This document shows, in pieces, positions 6,763 to 8,987 of a stretch of 8,987 nucleotides of DNA. This stretch comes from an uncultured Clostridia bacterium (GTDB lineage Bacteria; Bacillota; Clostridia; UMGS1883), in contig CANRHW010000055.1 of NCBI GenBank assembly GCA_947630525.1, positions 1 through 8,987 on the forward strand. The letters run 5' to 3'. The position numbers were made by a program, and so were the translations under genes. The notes under the pieces were generated by a model. That model had not been told where the DNA came from, did not search any database, and was given only the letters and a program-made list of their open reading frames with translations. Position 1 is the first letter of the stretch. Every line of letters begins with the position of its first letter.

Positions 6763-8987
6763 ATGAAAATGAAAAAGTTTTTGGCGCTTGTTCTTACGGT
6801 GACCCTGGCGGCGTCGGTGCTTGTTTTAAGTCCGGCGGCCACTTCGGTTATGGCCGCCGGCGAGCTGACGCTGACGCCACTAAGGGACGGCTACGCCGCG
6901 AACACCGCCTCCCCGGATGCGGAGGACAAGACCATACTTGAAATAGGCTATCACCCTGACAATCCCCTGCCCGTTGACACGGGGTACAGAGGGGGCGACA
7001 CCAGAGGCGTGCTGAGATATGCCCGCGACATACTGCTGAGCTTCGACGGTACGGAAATAAACGCCGGCGCGGTCTCGTCGGCAGTGCTCAAGCTCACCGT
7101 GGTTCAGGCCAAAAACATAGGAATGAACGGCAGCGAATGCGAGTCGGTGAACATTGCCGCCTATGGCTTTACCGGCAGTTGGGACGAAAACAGCCGCGCC
7201 TGGAGCAACGCTCCCGCCGTTGCGGCAAAGGACCTCGCCGGCATATCGTGCAGTCTTTCAAAGGACAATTCAGGTCAGGGCACCGTAATGACCATTGATC
7301 TGACCGACTACATACGCCGTAACCCCGGCAGGGCGACTTATGACTTCCGCCTTAAAGCCTCGGGTTCGGGCTTCAACTTTTATTCTAAGGAAAGCCCCGA
7401 CCCCGCCCGCCGGCCCGTGCTTGTAATAAAGCAGGACCCCGAGCTGGAGGGCTCCGAAACCTACTCCGGCGGCCTCGACGCGGACACCTATACCGAGGAT
7501 TCCGATGACAACCGCAACAAGTCCATGTCCGGCGAAGCATACATGACCATAGCCAACACCGGGAAAAACGGCGCGAACTGCCGCCGGAACGGTTACATAA
7601 AGGTAAAACTGCCTAAGCCCGGCGTCTGGTACGACAAGGCCGTTGTAACTCTGAGGGCGAGCGACACCAACAATGCGGATATGACCATAAGCGCCACTCC
7701 CGTATCCTCCGATTGGGACGCAAAGACCCTCACCTACGCCAATGCCCCGAAAATAAGCGGCGATGCCGCGGCTACGGCTCCGCTGCCCCACAGCAGCGCG
7801 TCTATACTCAATTTCATTACCTTTGACATAACCGACTATGTAAATTCTCACCCCAGCAGCGACGGCGTATATTCCTTTGCTCTCACGTCCGATACCGCCA
7901 TCGCCTGGCTCCACACCTCACGGGCGGAGCTGGAGGCAAACAAGCCCAAGCTCAACTGCATTTATCGGGATATGGCCGACGTGACTTTGCACTACGTCAA
8001 GTCCGGCGGCGGCGAAATGAAAGACGCGGAGACTTATAGGGCGCCTGTGGGCCGGCGCATAACGCCCGACTGTCCGCCCACCCTCAACGGCTGTTATTTC
8101 TCTACTGGGGCGACCGCGGAAAGGAACGCTTTCCCATATATTGTTAAAGGCGGTAAAAACGATATATATCTCGTATACGAGGACAAGACAATATCCGGCT
8201 GGGACGAAATTTCCGTCACCACTGTGCAGTACGAGGCTCCCATCCTGCCCGACGAACTGACGGTTCACTTCCAGGGCGGCAGCGACGAGGTCTATCCCGT
8301 AACCTGGTCCCAGATATCGGCCGAGGATTTGGCCAAGCCCGGCGTGATTAAAGTTATGGGCACGCTCCAGGGCATAGCCTCCGACGCGGTCACGGCCACC
8401 GTCACCGTGCAGGAGATAACCGGCATCGCCATACCCACCGTCACTACCGTTGTGGGCAGCTATCCCGCCCTGCCGGCGCAGCTCACGGCCACCGTTGACG
8501 ACGGCACCGAGGAGGGCCGGCCCCATTCCCTGGCCGTGGTTTGGGACGAGGTTCCCGCCAGCGCCTATTCCGAGGCCGGGACGTATACCGTTGTAGGAAC
8601 TATTGTCTCCAGCGGGAACAAGGTCAATCTCACCCTGCTGGTAGAGGACGAGGTCACCACCAGCGACAGCATTGTCCTCGCCGACGCTTTTACCATGGAC
8701 AAGGAGAACCTCTCTCCCCACAACACCAACGACCTGCGCATCAGCGGCAAGACCGGCTCTCCCACAGGGGCGAGGGCCGACAACGCCCGCCGGACTTTCT
8801 TACGGTTCAAGGGCGGCTTTGAACCCAAGCCGGAAAACGACCTTGACCCAATAGTTACCGTAAATGTGCGCCTGTGGTTCAACAGTATATCGAACGACGG
8901 CACGGTCACCTATAAAATATACGCCATTCCCGAGGAGTACGACGACTGGGAAGAAGAGACTCTAACCTGGAACAACGCGGAGGATAT
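6763..8987 (+). CDS. Large exported DNRLRE/CBM96-like, MucBP-like, Big_4 multidomain surface protein (3' partial)
   Basis: The reading frame is open for all 741 codons to the window edge and continues beyond it. Signal peptide: MKMKK, hydrophobic core 6-22, likely cut near VMAAG (29-33). Modules in order: DNRLRE/CBM96-like 1 (about 35-224; TGSWDENSRAWSNAP, IDLTDY 178-183, FYSKESPD...PVLVIK); DNRLRE-like 2 (about 234-401; SDWDAKTLTYANAP, FDITDY 354-359, KPKLNCIY); a MucBP-like segment (about 405-490; DVTLHYVKSGGGE, VGRRITP, NDIYLVYED); two Big_4-type Ig-like domains (about 492-550 with LPDELTV, PVTW, GVIKVMGT; and 555-629 with ALPAQLTATV, VVWDEV, GTYTVVGT); and DNRLRE-like 3 (from about 636; LADAFTMDKENLS, RTFLRF, DDWEEETLTWNN), cut by the edge. 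Such modules bind carbohydrates or act as stalks in extracellular enzymes and adhesins; no catalytic domain is seen here, and one may lie downstream. Probably co-transcribed with the flavodiiron gene. Domain names rest on visual pattern, the frame itself is certain. Confidence 0.87.
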   Translation, partial: MKMKKFLALVLTVTLAASVLVLSPAATSVMAAGELTLTPLRDGYAANTASPDAEDKTILEIGYHPDNPLPVDTGYRGGDTRGVLRYARDILLSFDGTEINAGAVSSAVLKLTVVQAKNIGMNGSECESVNIAAYGFTGSWDENSRAWSNAPAVAAKDLAGISCSLSKDNSGQGTVMTIDLTDYIRRNPGRATYDFRLKASGSGFNFYSKESPDPARRPVLVIKQDPELEGSETYSGGLDADTYTEDSDDNRNKSMSGEAYMTIANTGKNGANCRRNGYIKVKLPKPGVWYDKAVVTLRASDTNNADMTISATPVSSDWDAKTLTYANAPKISGDAAATAPLPHSSASILNFITFDITDYVNSHPSSDGVYSFALTSDTAIAWLHTSRAELEANKPKLNCIYRDMADVTLHYVKSGGGEMKDAETYRAPVGRRITPDCPPTLNGCYFSTGATAERNAFPYIVKGGKNDIYLVYEDKTISGWDEISVTTVQYEAPILPDELTVHFQGGSDEVYPVTWSQISAEDLAKPGVIKVMGTLQGIASDAVTATVTVQEITGIAIPTVTTVVGSYPALPAQLTATVDDGTEEGRPHSLAVVWDEVPASAYSEAGTYTVVGTIVSSGNKVNLTLLVEDEVTTSDSIVLADAFTMDKENLSPHNTNDLRISGKTGSPTGARADNARRTFLRFKGGFEPKPENDLDPIVTVNVRLWFNSISNDGTVTYKIYAIPEEYDDWEEETLTWNNAED

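Noticed and set aside
6072..6842. 256-residue minus-strand open frame opposite the flavodiiron gene
   Set aside because: The plus strand carries all diiron ligands and the FMN loop; the antisense product has no family features and overlaps the start of the next plus-strand gene.
7270..8721. Two long minus-strand open frames (7270-7914 and 7918-8721) opposite the large surface-protein gene
   Set aside because: They lie in one antisense frame broken by a stop, are Gly/Val/Tyr-rich without recognisable domains, and mirror the GC-rich third positions of the real plus-strand gene, which has a signal peptide, an AGGAGG site and clear modules.
1..8987. CRISPR array, tRNA or rRNA gene, insertion sequence or phage feature
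   Set aside because: No regularly spaced repeats, no cloverleaf or rRNA-like sequence, and no transposase or integrase motifs were seen; the gaps without genes are all under 300 bases.

Overview
The window looks like the chromosome of an anaerobic, low-oxygen-tolerance Firmicute of the class Clostridia. The reasons are the Gram-positive CapA/CpsD-type split of the polysaccharide chain-length regulator and tyrosine kinase, a class A flavodiiron protein, a YcdB/YcdC-domain protein with S-layer-homology-like sequence at its C-terminus, and strong AGGAGG-type ribosome binding sites. Genes are fairly GC-rich with GC-rich third positions, while the two larger gaps are very AT-rich. Genus or species cannot be told from the sequence alone.

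Left part (11-3019, minus strand): a three-gene run, read right to left, of a DUF1015 protein, a Wzz/YveK-type membrane adaptor and a CpsD/CapB-type tyrosine autokinase. The last two form the usual bacterial BY-kinase pair that controls capsule or exopolysaccharide chain length, and the stop of the first is three bases from the start of the second. A clear TTGATT-17-TATAAT promoter lies in front of the DUF1015 gene. The rest of a polysaccharide cluster, if present, would lie beyond the left edge.

Middle (3020-5354): a 256-base AT-rich gap holds that promoter, a perfect 10-base tandem repeat, a 7-base-arm palindrome and a hairpin that probably terminates the next gene. That gene (3276-5354, minus) encodes an exported 692-residue protein with two YcdB/YcdC (PepSY-like) modules and a degenerate S-layer-homology-like C-terminus.

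Right part (5355-8987, plus strand): a 237-base AT-rich gap with divergent promoters, then a flavodiiron protein (start corrected to a GTG at 5592) that reduces O2 and/or NO. Only 22 bases later starts a very large exported protein that runs off the right edge. It has a signal peptide, three DNRLRE/CBM96-like modules, one MucBP-like segment and two Big_4-type Ig-like domains. It has no stop in the window, so a search for complete reading frames would miss it.

Taken together the window is mostly cell-surface biology (polysaccharide length control, an S-layer-like protein, a long multidomain adhesin or carbohydrate-binding protein) with one oxygen-defence enzyme. Nothing here proves a new system. 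The most open questions are the function of the large surface protein and whether it is co-transcribed with the flavodiiron gene, and why DUF1015 heads the polysaccharide-regulator run.
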